Of a stretch of 64,000 bases of DNA, positions 1 to 10,451 are shown one piece after another. Made by a program: the position numbers and the translations under genes. Numbering within the stretch: the first letter of the stretch is position 1; every line of letters begins with the position of its first letter. The notes under the pieces are model-generated. The model was given only the letters and a program-made list of their open reading frames with translations, had not been told where the DNA came from and ran no database searches. The DNA is taken from assembly GCA_910575705.1 (NCBI GenBank), contig CAJTFG010000001.1:372001-436000 (forward strand). The letters are read 5' to 3'. Origin of the DNA: Erysipelotrichales bacterium (GTDB lineage: Bacteria; Bacillota_I; Bacilli_A; Erysipelotrichales; Erysipelotrichaceae).

Positions 1-153
1 TTTATCAAAATTCTTCATATCTGTTTTTAAATAATAAATGACACAATCAATATCTTCTTCAAATGTATACTCTATTTTATTTCGCTCTAAAAATTTCTTC
101 AAATATTTATTCTTACTAAAATTAAAGTTAACAAATCTATATGATTTTCTCAT
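1..153 (-). CDS. Partial small protein, candidate orphan immunity gene
   Basis: The gene starts at an ATG (complement of 151-153) behind an AAAGGAG ribosome site and is cut by the window edge after 51 codons. The visible protein begins MRKSYRFVNFNF and is lysine- and aromatic-rich, with no signal peptide. It lies 11 bp downstream of an orphan Rhs toxin module, the usual position of the cognate immunity gene, so an immunity role is inferred from position only. I do not recognise the family. Confidence 0.55.
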   Translation of the reverse strand, partial: MRKSYRFVNFNFSKNKYLKKFLERNKIEYTFEEDIDCVIYYLKTDMKNFDK

Positions 154-164
154 AGTTTTCTCCT

Positions 165-584
165 TTAAAATGGGAAATAGGACTTATATGTATTCATATC
201 ATTCAAAAATGCATTTAACATATCCGGATAATTTGCATAGATACTCTTACCAGCATTTACATATCTTTCCCATGATATTGCACTGTAATCAGTTCCATAG
301 CTAAACGTTGATCTCCATGCTTTTGTAAAATCTTGATGTTGTGCCCTTGTAACAATGGTACTCATTAGATTATTTGTATTTATATCAAATTTTTCTGCTA
401 TTCTCTGTTCCAATAAATGATGTGCTTGTATCTCTCCTTGATATCCTGCCGTCAATTTCTTTGCTTCGTTATATGGCATCGTCTTCCCCAGATGCTCATA
501 TCCTGGTATTTGTACTGATGTTGACGGTGGTGACGAAGTTTCTTCTTTAAGCGGTTTACCAGGCAATTTCCCACTTACATACAT
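165..584 (-). CDS. Orphan Rhs C-terminal toxin module (HNH-like), 5'-truncated
   Basis: Residues 1-12 (MYVSGKLPGKPL) match the tip of the full-length Rhs protein (MYVNGELSS) and then diverge into a different toxin tail. In-frame homology continues upstream to about 702, where it stops abruptly at a repeated element, so the module lacks the Rhs shell and probably has no proper start. The tail carries GEIQAHHLLEQR followed by TRAQHQDFTKAWR, a His-rich arrangement resembling HNH/GHH-type nuclease toxins. The nuclease call is inference. It could be expressed only after recombination onto a full-length rhs gene. The immunity candidate is the partial gene immediately downstream. Confidence 0.65.
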   Translation of the reverse strand: MYVSGKLPGKPLKEETSSPPSTSVQIPGYEHLGKTMPYNEAKKLTAGYQGEIQAHHLLEQRIAEKFDINTNNLMSTIVTRAQHQDFTKAWRSTFSYGTDYSAISWERYVNAGKSIYANYPDMLNAFLNDMNTYKSYFPF

Positions 585-703
585 AATCGCTCCGGCTAAA
601 GTTCCGAAAGATACTCCCGTAGATGATATACTAGCATTAAACTGACCGTTTAATATCCGTTCCTTCGCCTCTTCTTCTGTCAGCTTTGTTCCATCCTGTA
701 TAA

Positions 704-856
704 CTTTTTTTATGATGAAAGATAAAGCTGGTTTGTTTATAGTTCTCAGCTAGGAACTATCTATATAGAGTGCTGTAGTTCTATATTCTGTTCAGTCTTG
801 GAGATATCAAGTCCACAGAGGTAGATGAGAAGACATTTATATTTTAGCACTATTAT
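704..856 (-). repeat. Rhs orphan-junction element, copy 1
   Basis: This is a ~150-bp sequence present three times in the window. Read on the minus strand it opens with ATAGTGCTAAAATA, contains TATAGAACTACAGCAC and AGTTCCTAGCTGAGAA, and closes with GCTTTATCTTT and an A-run. Immediately after the A-run the sequence becomes Rhs coding sequence (DGTKLTEE). The other copies lie at 12673-12821 and 14987-15131. Confidence 0.75.
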
Positions 857-974
857 GATCTGTTTCCTATATATAAAGCACATGACTATATTCATAAAAC
901 TATGTTATAGCTAGCCTAAAAAATGTAGTATGCATACAAACTAAGATTTCCATCTATCCCCACATATAAAAGGC

Positions 975-1259
975 TTATTCCATACCTAAATATTTTTTTG
1001 TTCTCAGTGTCGCTGATACAATACATTCTGGTAAAATTTTATAATATTCACCTAATCCATTTTCCAAAACTGGGTACAAAATTGTTTGATATGTTTTATC
1101 AATACCTTCTTCTAATATTTGAACATCTCCAACTTCAAGATCAAAATTATCTGTACTTTTACCGTTAATATTAAATATAAATCTACCATTTATATCACAT
1201 ACATAATATTTAGGATATTTTTTATATAAAAATATAACATTAAGCTTTCTTTTTTTCAA
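975..1259 (-). CDS. Hypothetical protein, possible orphan immunity protein
   Basis: Encodes 94 residues starting MKKRKLNVIFLYKKYPKYY, with no signal peptide or membrane segment. It is AT-rich like the other immunity candidates. It sits between the immunity gene of the full-length Rhs protein and junction element copy 1, so it may be the left-over immunity gene of a lost toxin tip. I do not recognise the family; the role is inferred from context. Confidence 0.5.
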   Translation of the reverse strand: MKKRKLNVIFLYKKYPKYYVCDINGRFIFNINGKSTDNFDLEVGDVQILEEGIDKTYQTILYPVLENGLGEYYKILPECIVSATLRTKKYLGME

Positions 1260-1385
1260 TGTTATTATATTTATGAATTGAAAAAGCCAGACAAAATAGT
1301 TTTCATAGATTTTACTTTTTCATTCCATGAATTTTTACCAGTCAAATTTTTGAACCTTATTTAGAAATTATTTAATTTTTATTAT

Positions 1386-1775
1386 TTAACTCCCATATGG
1401 GCTTGGTTCAACAACAGAAATATTTTTTTCACTTGCATACTTCATAATTGCTCTATTAACATCATTAATAATAGCTTTATTATTGTCGAAATATTCTTCC
1501 CAAACAATATTAATATCTTCTGAATCCTTTAATAATAAATAAATCTCTGCCAGTGTAATAACACAAGTATTATTTCCTTTCAAATAAACCATATTATCTA
1601 AACTCAGAGAAGTATAACTAAACTCATCACTATTAAACATAGATGGAATTCCTTTGTCATTTATCAGTCTAAATGACATTGTTTGTCTGTCAAAATTCAT
1701 ATAAATCTCAAAAACTAGGTACTCTTTTCCATATGTCAAGTATTCGTTTGTACATTCCTTAAAAATTACTTTCAT
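1386..1775 (-). CDS. Candidate immunity protein for the Rhs C-terminal toxin
   Basis: Encodes 129 residues and starts 15 bp after the stop of the large Rhs gene, the classic place for an immunity gene. It is recognisably related to the protein at 15731-16111: both share a pattern of K-E-C/S near the N-terminus, then YLV-E, then a R-I-D/N-G-P block around residues 35-50. That second protein follows an orphan toxin whose tail (HFNYDPINKLFDDFKFK) is nearly the same as the one here (HFVYDPINHLFDDFKF). The toxin-immunity pairing is therefore repeated in the window. It has no signal peptide, so it should act in the cytoplasm, where it would neutralise incoming toxin. The biochemical target is unknown. 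Confidence 0.7.
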   Translation of the reverse strand: MKVIFKECTNEYLTYGKEYLVFEIYMNFDRQTMSFRLINDKGIPSMFNSDEFSYTSLSLDNMVYLKGNNTCVITLAEIYLLLKDSEDINIVWEEYFDNNKAIINDVNRAIMKYASEKNISVVEPSPYGS

Positions 1776-1790
1776 AATTACTTTACCTTT

Positions 1791-4700
1791 CTATTTAGGG
1801 AAAACAAATTTAAAATCATCAAATAAATGATTTATTGGATCATATACAAAATGGATTGTGATTTTATTATCACTGGTATAATATACAATCTGGTATTTAT
1901 CCCATCCACTCCATCTAGGATCACTCATTTTTTCCATAATCCTAATAGACTGAGAAAGGGGATCAATTTTTGCATTATTCATTGCCGTTTGCTCTAAAAT
2001 ATTATTTGGTATAGTCCTACCCGTAGACCCTCTGCCTTCTAATTTAACAGGATTTCCAGACTCTTTATTAGCAGTATTGGAAGACAACTCCCCGTTTACA
2101 TACATAATCGTTCCGGCTAAAGTTCCGAAAGATACTCCCGTAGACGATATACTAGCATTAAACTGACCGTTTAATATCCGTTCCTTCGCCTGTTCTTCTG
2201 TCAGCTTTGTTCCATCTAATCTATACCCCATCGTTCCGGATGCTATTTGAGTTATGGATCCACCCATTCCTATAGTTCCTGAGACAATAGCTACTGGTGC
2301 TGTAGATGTTGCTATTGTAGATACTGATATCCCTGCTATTGTCCATCCTGCACATGCTGGAAACAATCCCATCGTCGCTGCTGTTAATGCGATAAATCCT
2401 GTTCCTAAAGCTATAAATCCTGCCACTCGCGCAATAGTATTAAGATTTTCGTCCACCCATGAGAAAAAATTCCTCACTGCTACATCTACCGTATTCGTTA
2501 CCGGTTTTATCAATCCTACAATTTGATCCGATAACGTCGGACATGGCTGTGGTGGTGCCGGTTTACATACCTTATTTCCGTATAAGTCATATTGGCATGT
2601 CATTCTTGGTGCCGGTTGCTTTTTCTCTTCTACATGCAGGATGTTCTTTCTCGTATACCGCTTTCTCTCTTCTTCTGCCTCTTTTACCAGCGATATATGA
2701 TTTTTCCTTTGTTGTGCATTTAGGATACCTGCATTCTTTCGGAAATCATCAAATACATTATGTCCACTCGGATCGGTATACTTATACGGATTATTCTGTG
2801 TATAAATATATCGATTCTGACTTTCGATACTATCGGTATCTCCCTTGAAACTGTCGATCTGGATAAACCTTCCGATCTTCGGATGATAGTATCTCGCTCG
2901 TAAATAGATCAGTTCACTCTCATCTCGGAATTCTCCGTTATATCCATATCCGCTTCCGATTCCCTTCGCATATCCGAAATCATCATATCTCTGCTTACGG
3001 ATCGTTTCCTTTCCGTCTTTCTTTGTCAGATAGCCATATACACTGTTATGAAGTCCGTACAGATAGATCGTTTCACTATCGGCTCCTTCGCTGTACAATC
3101 TCTCATTTCCGTAGATCTGATTGCCTTCTCCGCTTTGCCACAATACTTCATGGTATTCCTTCGTCTTATCGATGATCTGTTCGCTGCTGCTTTGGTACCA
3201 GTCTGTATGGAAGTATTCTTCATCAAAGGTACACAGGTAATCATCTGCTTGATTTAGTTTTTCTTTGAATACCGCAAAGCTCTCTTCCTGATGTTCTTTT
3301 ACATAGGCAAGACCTTCTTCTGCGGTTTTCTTATGCAGATCTTCATACCATGCATTTTGATGGATCGGATCGTTATTTTCTTTCTTATACCCTACTCTGT
3401 CTCCTTGCGGATCATAGATATATGTATAAGTTGTCCCATCCCCCTTTTTCAGTTCAACTAACTGACCGTATTCATCATAAGTATACTGTTCTTTTACGCC
3501 GTCGCTTTTGGAAATTTTTTCCATATTTCCGTTGTCGTTGTATTGAATATTCGTAATGCCGGTTTCATCTTTGATACGGACGAGTTTTTGATCCTTATAT
3601 TCATATGTTTTCACACGGTCGCCGCTTGTTTCGGTCTGATTGCCGAAGAAATCATAACCGTAAACGACGGTAACCTGCTGTCCGTCTTCGTTGTATTTTA
3701 CACTCTCTTTCAGTTCATCCAGCTCATTATACGTATACGTATTCGTCTTGCCGTCGATCGTTTCGCTCGTGATGTTGTTCGCACCGTCATAGGTGTAGGA
3801 TACATGGGATAATGGTATACCGTCTCTTGTGCTGAGAATGTCCGTTTTCCTGCCTAGCGCATCATACTGCGTTACGGTAAGAACACCCTTGCGCTCTGCT
3901 GTCAGCGCATGTCCCATATCATCGTACGTATACTGTGCCGTGACTTCTCCGTCCTGAATGACCTTTGTGATCTTATTTAATGCATTGTATTCATATTCCA
4001 CCAGCGTGCCGTCATCGTATGTAATGGATGTCTGATTGCCTAACACATCGTATGTATACGACGTCGTTCTTCCTTTGCTGTCGGTCGTTTCGATGATGTT
4101 GCGGTAATCGTCGTAAACATAGGTAATCGTCTGATCAGGGTCGCTTGCTTTGATGAGGTTGCCTTCCTCATCGTATGTAAAGCTGCGCTTTCCTTCTTTG
4201 ATCTTGTTTCCCTGAGCATCATAGGCATACGCAATAACAGTGCCATCCGGCTTGGTATACGATACGAGCTGATCGAAGGCATCGTATGCATACGTTTCTT
4301 CATAACCGTATTCATTATGTTCTTCGATCTTGCGGTCATATTCGTCATACACATATTCCGCTTTCAGATCCCCAATGGTTTTTGCGACTTGGTTATAGTT
4401 GCCGTCATAGGTATACGTCATGACCGTATCTTTGGCATTTTGCACCTTTAAGAGATTGCCCATGCAGTCATAAGCATATTTCGTCACATGACCGTTGGCA
4501 TCCGTTTGCGAAGTAACCTGACCGTTTGCATCATAGGTACGGCTTTCCGTTTCTCCTAACGCATTTTCAATTTCTACCAGATTGCCGCCTTCGTCATATA
4601 CATAACGGAAATATGTTTCATATGTGTCATTGATGCGGTATTGTTCCTCTACCTTCTGATTGTTCGCATCCAATACGTATTGCTTATGAATACCGTCTTC

Positions 4701-7700
4701 ATAGCGACGGATGACGTTGTTGTTTTCATCATAATCTGCCGATGTTACCAATGTGCCGTTGACACGCTGCGATAATTCGTTGCCGTTGTCATCATACGTA
4801 TATGTATATATCCGACTTTCTCCGTCTGTCTTTTCTATGATGCGGTTGTTTTTGTCGTATACATAGTCCGCAGAATGTCCGTTGATATCTTCATGCAGCA
4901 AGTTGCCGTAGCTGTCATACGTCATCTTTGACGTATTTCCGTTTTCGGTCTTCTCTATGATGCGTCCGGTATCGTCATATGTCTGCTGCAGCGTCGTGAC
5001 GTCGTTGATCTTTGTGCGCACCAAGCGTCCGTAGTCATCATACGTATGCTCGGTTATCTTATCGCCTTCTTCCGTCCGAATGACATTGTTTAACGCATCA
5101 TACGTCGTTTCCGTCACATTGCCGTTCGCATCGGTTTCCTTGATCGTATTGCCGTAAGGATCATATGCGTAAGACGTCGCATTGCCATTGCCGTCTATGA
5201 TCTCTTTTACTTGATTATGTTCGTTATATACATAGCGTGTCGTTTCATCAAACTTACCGACAAGTTCTTTTAAACGCAGCTGTTCATCATAAATATACGT
5301 CGTGGAAAAACCGCGTTCATCCACTTCCATCTCCTTCATATTAAAGGCATTGTATTTTGTCTGACGAATGTTTCCGTTGGCATCGGTCTCTTTGATGATA
5401 TTGCCGAAGGCATCGTATTCCTTCGTACTCGTATTTCCTCTGCCATCCGTGGTGCTTATTTCCTGATTCTTTCCATCATAGGCATGCGTTACCGTATTGC
5501 CGTTTTTATCGGTTTCGCTGATCACATTGCCTTTGGCATCATAAGCCGTATACGTGCTCTTATCATCATGAGACGTATGTATCGCGATCGTTCTTCCCAA
5601 TGCATCATACGTATAAGATGTTACGATATCATGGTACGTACTTTGCAGCAGGCGATGCTGCCCGTCATAGATATAGGTGGTCTCATTGCCGTTCCCATCC
5701 ACGGAAGATACAAGATCCTGATGTTCGTCATAGACGTTCTTCGTCGTTTCTCCCGTGAAAGAAGTTTCTTCTATGACATGCTGAAAATCATCATAGACGC
5801 TTGTCTGTACACGGCCATAGGCATCCTCGGTCTCCACAAGCCGGTGATAGTCATCATACGTATAGATCGTCGTTCTGCCTTCACTGTCTTCTTCTCTCAG
5901 CACATTGGAGAAGCTGTCATATTCCTTTTCAATGGACAATCCGGTCGTTTCATTGGTTTCCAAAATGACATTGTCAAACGTATCGTATTCATATGCCATC
6001 GTCTTTTCCGGTGTACGCTCCCGGATCACACGGCCATACGCATCATATTCTTTTTCTTCTGCCGTAACGCCGTTGACTTTCGTTTCCGTGATATTGCCAT
6101 GTGCATCATAAAGGAACGTCGTATGCATATTGCCTTTGGAAACGCCCGTGTTCTGTCCGCGGTTATCGTAGGTATACAATGTTTCATGGCCGTTTTCATC
6201 GGTTTCTTTTATACATTGACCGAGAAGGTTATAATCTCGTTTTACGGTATATCCTGCCTGATCGACAGTCTGTACCTCATTGCCGATACCGTCATAGTAA
6301 TGACGGATCGTCTGGTTCAAAGCATCGGTTTCTACGGATATACGATCGAGTGCATCATAACTGCGTCTTGTCACGATACCGTATGGATCTACCGTTTGAA
6401 TGACATTGCCGTATACGTCATATGTATACGTAGTCCGCATGCCGTTTTCCGTTACGACACTCGGCTGTCCGTACATATCATACGTCGTTTCCGTTACATT
6501 TCCTTGCGCATCCGTCTTTCGTATGACACGTCCGTATGCATCATATTCTAAAGATGTAATATTACCAAATTCATCTTTTTGTTCCTGCGGACGATGATCC
6601 GCGTAAGTCGTCGCAGTCGTCTTACCGTTCGCCTGTATGGTCTCGATGAGCTGTCCGGCATCATCATAGGCATATTTTGTCTGATTGCCTTGCGGATCGG
6701 TAAGGGAAAGCCGGCGGTGACCTTCATCGTATTCTTCGATCATGCGGTTGCCTTTCGGATCGATCGTTTCAATCACATCGCCTTGCGCGTTGTATACATA
6801 ACTCGTTTTCTGACTGTAGTTATCGATGGAGGCAATCTTGTTTCCCGCACCGTCATATACATAGCTTGTCGTTTGTCCCTGTTCATCGGTTTCCGTAAGG
6901 ATACGGTTTTTCGCATCATACTGTTTTGATGATGTCAAATTGCCGCGGTTCGTTTGGATCTGATTGCCGTTGGCATCATAAACATATGTCGTAACACCGC
7001 CGTTGCCATCGACATAGGCGATGAGATTGCCGTTGCCGTCATATTGGTACTTCTCGCTGTAACCGAGCGCATCCGTCTTTTGAATCAGCCGGTTATTGTG
7101 ATCGTATTGATACGATGTCGTACGTCCGTTGTTGTCGCTTTCCTTTAACAGATTGCCGTTGGCATCGTAAGTGAGAGTGATGACAAGACCGTTGGAATGC
7201 GTGATCGTCTTGATCTGATTGCCTTCATATGTATAGCTTTTCCATGCACCGAAGACATCCGTTTCTTTCATTACGTGGTGCTGCGCATCATAGACATACG
7301 TCGTGGTAATGCCGTCGTTATCCGTATGCGATAAAACGTCGTTCCCGGCGCTGTACGTATACGATTCCGTCTTCCCGACACTATCCTTCTTCATCAGCAA
7401 ATTCTGTCGGTCATCGTATGTATATTCCAATGTCGTACCATCGGGATTGTTTTGTTTCGTCAGATTGCCTGCCGAATCATATTCGTAGGTAATCGTACCG
7501 CTTTTATCTTTCTTGCTTACCATCCGTCCGTTTTGATACGTGTAAGAAGAAGTATCGCCGTTTTCATCCGTGATCGTACTGATCTTATAATCTCCGTCAT
7601 GGCGGTATGTCTTGGTCGTCTGATCGGGATAGGTGATCGTCGCCGCATTGCCGCTGTAGCTGATCGTCGTTTTCTGTCCCTTGCCGTCTTCCTGAGTAAG

Positions 7701-10451
7701 CACTCTTCCTTCTTCATCATACGTATTATTCGCAATATCATGTCCGCTTCGATCGGTAATGGAACGGATCTTCCCGTTTTCATCATAATGATATTCTTCC
7801 TGATTGCCTGCGGCATCGATAAAGCGGACTAACCGTCTTCCGTTATACTCATACTGTACCTTATCGCCGCTTGGCAAATGAATCGCTTTAACAAGCATGC
7901 GATCCGGATAGTATTCAAAATCCACTTCCTTACCGCCGACGGAAACGCCTTGGATCCTTCCTTTCAGATCATAGCGCAGAACAATCTTATGTCCTTCTTT
8001 CGTCGTAATGCTTGTTAACATACCGTACACATCGAAATCCATGGTTTCTTGGGTCTGCGTATTTTCAATGCGCACCTTATCATCGATTATGGAAATCTTA
8101 TGATCTTCCACGTTTTGATAAGAGCCGTTTTTATACGGAAATTGCAGGATCTTTCCATCCCCGGCAAAATAGAGGATATTGCTGTCGGCATCATAAGAAA
8201 CGTATTGCTCAAACGGCGTATTGAAACCATCTCCGAAAACAGAGCTGTTTTCGCCGACAGAGTTATATGTTCTTTGAAAGCTCAGATCATCATAGTCCTG
8301 TAAGGTGAAATCCGTTGTCTGATGATAAAAGTTTCCGGTGCTCGTATTGATCGGATCACCTTCAAAACAATTCCCGAAGCAGGCCGGCCCGCGGTACTTA
8401 AATTTCGCTTCATATGTCTCAATGCGGATCGGCGGCGTATACGCATCTTTGGTGAGCGTCGGCATATCCGCCGGATAGCGGATCAAGATTTCATCGCCTT
8501 CCTTAACGATGTTGCTTGTCGTATTATTATCTTCTTTGATGCGTGCGACGCTCGTGCCATAATGCGCCGCGATATTTTTCAGGTTATCGCCTAATTTTAC
8601 CTTGTAAAATAAGAAGCTGTCGCTTTCTACTTTCTTTCCGTATTCGCTTCCTTTGGTCGGCTGCAGCAAAAATGTATATACCGTATCCGTCAAAGGAAAA
8701 AAATCACGTCGATAATAGTTCGTCGTATAGTTAGCGTCCTCATACGGATATTTCTGCACATTGCTTAACGGAGAATCCTGGTAAATAGGATGAACGAAAT
8801 AAACACCTGTCGTAAAGCCGGACAGCGTATCTTTGACCGGTGTCAGCTGATCGTCCTTTTTCTCATGCAATTCGACATTGACCTTCCCATGCGGTTTGGC
8901 GATCCCATCCATGCTGATAGCCTGAAAACGGCTGTAGCCGGAAGAGAATACTCGGAATTTGGCCTGAAAGGTATTGATGCCGATATCCGGACTGACATCG
9001 TAATCATCGCGGTGTGCGATCTGAATACGCGGACGCGTACCGCTTCCGGAGGACTCGCTGTAAAAGACAGACGGAATATAACTCGTATTGTTTTCCGCAC
9101 TGGATTTCAGCATGATACTCGTCTTCTTGCCCTTATACATGGCAGCAACGATATCGGTAATATCAAAATACTTATCTCCCATGCCGTTGAGATTGCTGAA
9201 GGAAGATATGTATGTCAGATTGCTCGGCTGTGTATTCCATGTAACGGTATCCGGATTTACCGATCCGTTTGTATCATATACGTCAATTGACGGGATCTCC
9301 CATCCTGCATAATCCGTTTTTTTCGTCAAAACCAAACTGGCGGATGTCACGAGCTGATTCGTGCCGATATTCGGCATCGGGAAATCGATAAACGTACGGC
9401 CGTTCCCGATAATGGAAGCCGTTCCCAAACCGGATGCTATTCCGTTCGTATCATATCCGACGAACAGATCATAGTAGTTGCTCGTTTCATACGGAGAACC
9501 GCTGCGAATATAACCGCTGTCTACATCGATCTGCAAACGGGCATCATAGGCAGAAGCCATAACGACGGGATATGCGGTTTCTTCATTGAAGAAAGAGGTA
9601 TCCCCGCGATACGTAACGAGATAGCCATCTTCCTGCTCTTCCAGTACGGTATCGACCTGCAATGACATGCGATGCTGCTGATCTTCCAGAACCGGCGCCT
9701 TCCATACCGCCTTTTCATTTCCGTCTTCATCCTTAAAGATCAGCGCGTTGCCTTGTTCCTCTACGGTATACGGTGTTTCCAGCTTCATGGAAAGAAGTGC
9801 TTCCTGCGGTTTTTCCGTAAACTTTAATTCCTGAAATACCTTATCGGAACGTACGGTGATCTGCATATCCTGCTGTTCTTGAAAACTATTGTAAAGAACA
9901 GCGTTGTCTTTGGCTACAGGATGCGTCAGATCTCCTTGCGGATACGTAATCGTCGTATCTTCGATATATACGGCCGATTCATTCATCCCGACTTGCAGCA
10001 AGCCATCTTCATTGGCAAACTGCTGTTCGCCGGAAAACAGCTGAACACCGCCGCTATCCAGCGTATCGTCGATCTCTACATAAGAACCGTTTTCCTCTTT
10101 AAAGATCGGTTCAAAAAACTGTTCAGTCAAATAACTTCCGTCTGCCATGCGGTATGTCCGTGATGTCGCCGTACGCTCTTCTACGATCTCCTGATCGCTT
10201 TGTACCGGCGCTACTTCTTCCTGCACATCCGGCTCTTTCAGCAATACGTCCGCTTCCTCTTCTTTCATATCGGAAGGCGGCACTTCCGGATCTTGTATAT
10301 CCTTCTGAAAAAGATCGCCGTATATATCAGCAATACGTATCAGCGAATTCTCTTTTGCGGCTACTTCCCCGAGAAACTGCAGCTGAGAAATACATATACA
10401 AGATACAACGACTTGTAATACGCGTTTTTTAATCTTTCTTTTCCCCATCAT
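1791..10451 (-). CDS. Giant YD-repeat (Rhs/WapA-type) polymorphic toxin
   Basis: This 2886-residue exported protein has a signal peptide (residues 1-33, KRKIKKR then hydrophobic), an acidic linker, a DNRLRE-like domain (about 295-485), a LysM cell-wall domain (about 612-660, FYKVKLGDNLKNIA), a DUF6531-type start of the shell (about 700, INTSTGNFY), then dozens of YD repeats to about 2330. The Rhs core (RARYYHPKIGRFIQID, about 2490) ends at YKYTDPSG (about 2560). A hydrophobic linker and a variable C-terminal toxin (ending FDDFKFVFPK) follow. In related proteins the YD shell encloses the toxin, which is released at the core and enters a neighbouring cell. The start overlaps the upstream gene by 23 bp and the immunity gene follows closely, which indicates one operon. 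The toxin's activity is not recognised. Confidence 0.93.
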   Translation of the reverse strand: MMGKRKIKKRVLQVVVSCICISQLQFLGEVAAKENSLIRIADIYGDLFQKDIQDPEVPPSDMKEEEADVLLKEPDVQEEVAPVQSDQEIVEERTATSRTYRMADGSYLTEQFFEPIFKEENGSYVEIDDTLDSGGVQLFSGEQQFANEDGLLQVGMNESAVYIEDTTITYPQGDLTHPVAKDNAVLYNSFQEQQDMQITVRSDKVFQELKFTEKPQEALLSMKLETPYTVEEQGNALIFKDEDGNEKAVWKAPVLEDQQHRMSLQVDTVLEEQEDGYLVTYRGDTSFFNEETAYPVVMASAYDARLQIDVDSGYIRSGSPYETSNYYDLFVGYDTNGIASGLGTASIIGNGRTFIDFPMPNIGTNQLVTSASLVLTKKTDYAGWEIPSIDVYDTNGSVNPDTVTWNTQPSNLTYISSFSNLNGMGDKYFDITDIVAAMYKGKKTSIMLKSSAENNTSYIPSVFYSESSGSGTRPRIQIAHRDDYDVSPDIGINTFQAKFRVFSSGYSRFQAISMDGIAKPHGKVNVELHEKKDDQLTPVKDTLSGFTTGVYFVHPIYQDSPLSNVQKYPYEDANYTTNYYRRDFFPLTDTVYTFLLQPTKGSEYGKKVESDSFLFYKVKLGDNLKNIAAHYGTSVARIKEDNNTTSNIVKEGDEILIRYPADMPTLTKDAYTPPIRIETYEAKFKYRGPACFGNCFEGDPINTSTGNFYHQTTDFTLQDYDDLSFQRTYNSVGENSSVFGDGFNTPFEQYVSYDADSNILYFAGDGKILQFPYKNGSYQNVEDHKISIIDDKVRIENTQTQETMDFDVYGMLTSITTKEGHKIVLRYDLKGRIQGVSVGGKEVDFEYYPDRMLVKAIHLPSGDKVQYEYNGRRLVRFIDAAGNQEEYHYDENGKIRSITDRSGHDIANNTYDEEGRVLTQEDGKGQKTTISYSGNAATITYPDQTTKTYRHDGDYKISTITDENGDTSSYTYQNGRMVSKKDKSGTITYEYDSAGNLTKQNNPDGTTLEYTYDDRQNLLMKKDSVGKTESYTYSAGNDVLSHTDNDGITTTYVYDAQHHVMKETDVFGAWKSYTYEGNQIKTITHSNGLVITLTYDANGNLLKESDNNGRTTSYQYDHNNRLIQKTDALGYSEKYQYDGNGNLIAYVDGNGGVTTYVYDANGNQIQTNRGNLTSSKQYDAKNRILTETDEQGQTTSYVYDGAGNKIASIDNYSQKTSYVYNAQGDVIETIDPKGNRMIEEYDEGHRRLSLTDPQGNQTKYAYDDAGQLIETIQANGKTTATTYADHRPQEQKDEFGNITSLEYDAYGRVIRKTDAQGNVTETTYDMYGQPSVVTENGMRTTYTYDVYGNVIQTVDPYGIVTRRSYDALDRISVETDALNQTIRHYYDGIGNEVQTVDQAGYTVKRDYNLLGQCIKETDENGHETLYTYDNRGQNTGVSKGNMHTTFLYDAHGNITETKVNGVTAEEKEYDAYGRVIRERTPEKTMAYEYDTFDNVILETNETTGLSIEKEYDSFSNVLREEDSEGRTTIYTYDDYHRLVETEDAYGRVQTSVYDDFQHVIEETSFTGETTKNVYDEHQDLVSSVDGNGNETTYIYDGQHRLLQSTYHDIVTSYTYDALGRTIAIHTSHDDKSTYTAYDAKGNVISETDKNGNTVTHAYDGKNQEISTTDGRGNTSTKEYDAFGNIIKETDANGNIRQTKYNAFNMKEMEVDERGFSTTYIYDEQLRLKELVGKFDETTRYVYNEHNQVKEIIDGNGNATSYAYDPYGNTIKETDANGNVTETTYDALNNVIRTEEGDKITEHTYDDYGRLVRTKINDVTTLQQTYDDTGRIIEKTENGNTSKMTYDSYGNLLHEDINGHSADYVYDKNNRIIEKTDGESRIYTYTYDDNGNELSQRVNGTLVTSADYDENNNVIRRYEDGIHKQYVLDANNQKVEEQYRINDTYETYFRYVYDEGGNLVEIENALGETESRTYDANGQVTSQTDANGHVTKYAYDCMGNLLKVQNAKDTVMTYTYDGNYNQVAKTIGDLKAEYVYDEYDRKIEEHNEYGYEETYAYDAFDQLVSYTKPDGTVIAYAYDAQGNKIKEGKRSFTYDEEGNLIKASDPDQTITYVYDDYRNIIETTDSKGRTTSYTYDVLGNQTSITYDDGTLVEYEYNALNKITKVIQDGEVTAQYTYDDMGHALTAERKGVLTVTQYDALGRKTDILSTRDGIPLSHVSYTYDGANNITSETIDGKTNTYTYNELDELKESVKYNEDGQQVTVVYGYDFFGNQTETSGDRVKTYEYKDQKLVRIKDETGITNIQYNDNGNMEKISKSDGVKEQYTYDEYGQLVELKKGDGTTYTYIYDPQGDRVGYKKENNDPIHQNAWYEDLHKKTAEEGLAYVKEHQEESFAVFKEKLNQADDYLCTFDEEYFHTDWYQSSSEQIIDKTKEYHEVLWQSGEGNQIYGNERLYSEGADSETIYLYGLHNSVYGYLTKKDGKETIRKQRYDDFGYAKGIGSGYGYNGEFRDESELIYLRARYYHPKIGRFIQIDSFKGDTDSIESQNRYIYTQNNPYKYTDPSGHNVFDDFRKNAGILNAQQRKNHISLVKEAEEERKRYTRKNILHVEEKKQPAPRMTCQYDLYGNKVCKPAPPQPCPTLSDQIVGLIKPVTNTVDVAVRNFFSWVDENLNTIARVAGFIALGTGFIALTAATMGLFPACAGWTIAGISVSTIATSTAPVAIVSGTIGMGGSITQIASGTMGYRLDGTKLTEEQAKERILNGQFNASISSTGVSFGTLAGTIMYVNGELSSNTANKESGNPVKLEGRGSTGRTIPNNILEQTAMNNAKIDPLSQSIRIMEKMSDPRWSGWDKYQIVYYTSDNKITIHFVYDPINHLFDDFKFVFPK

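Noticed and set aside
5484-6551. Long plus-strand frame of 355 codons opposite the Rhs gene
   Set aside because: It is a shadow of the YD repeats (same period), has no ribosome site and a hydrophobic composition expected from antisense YD codons.
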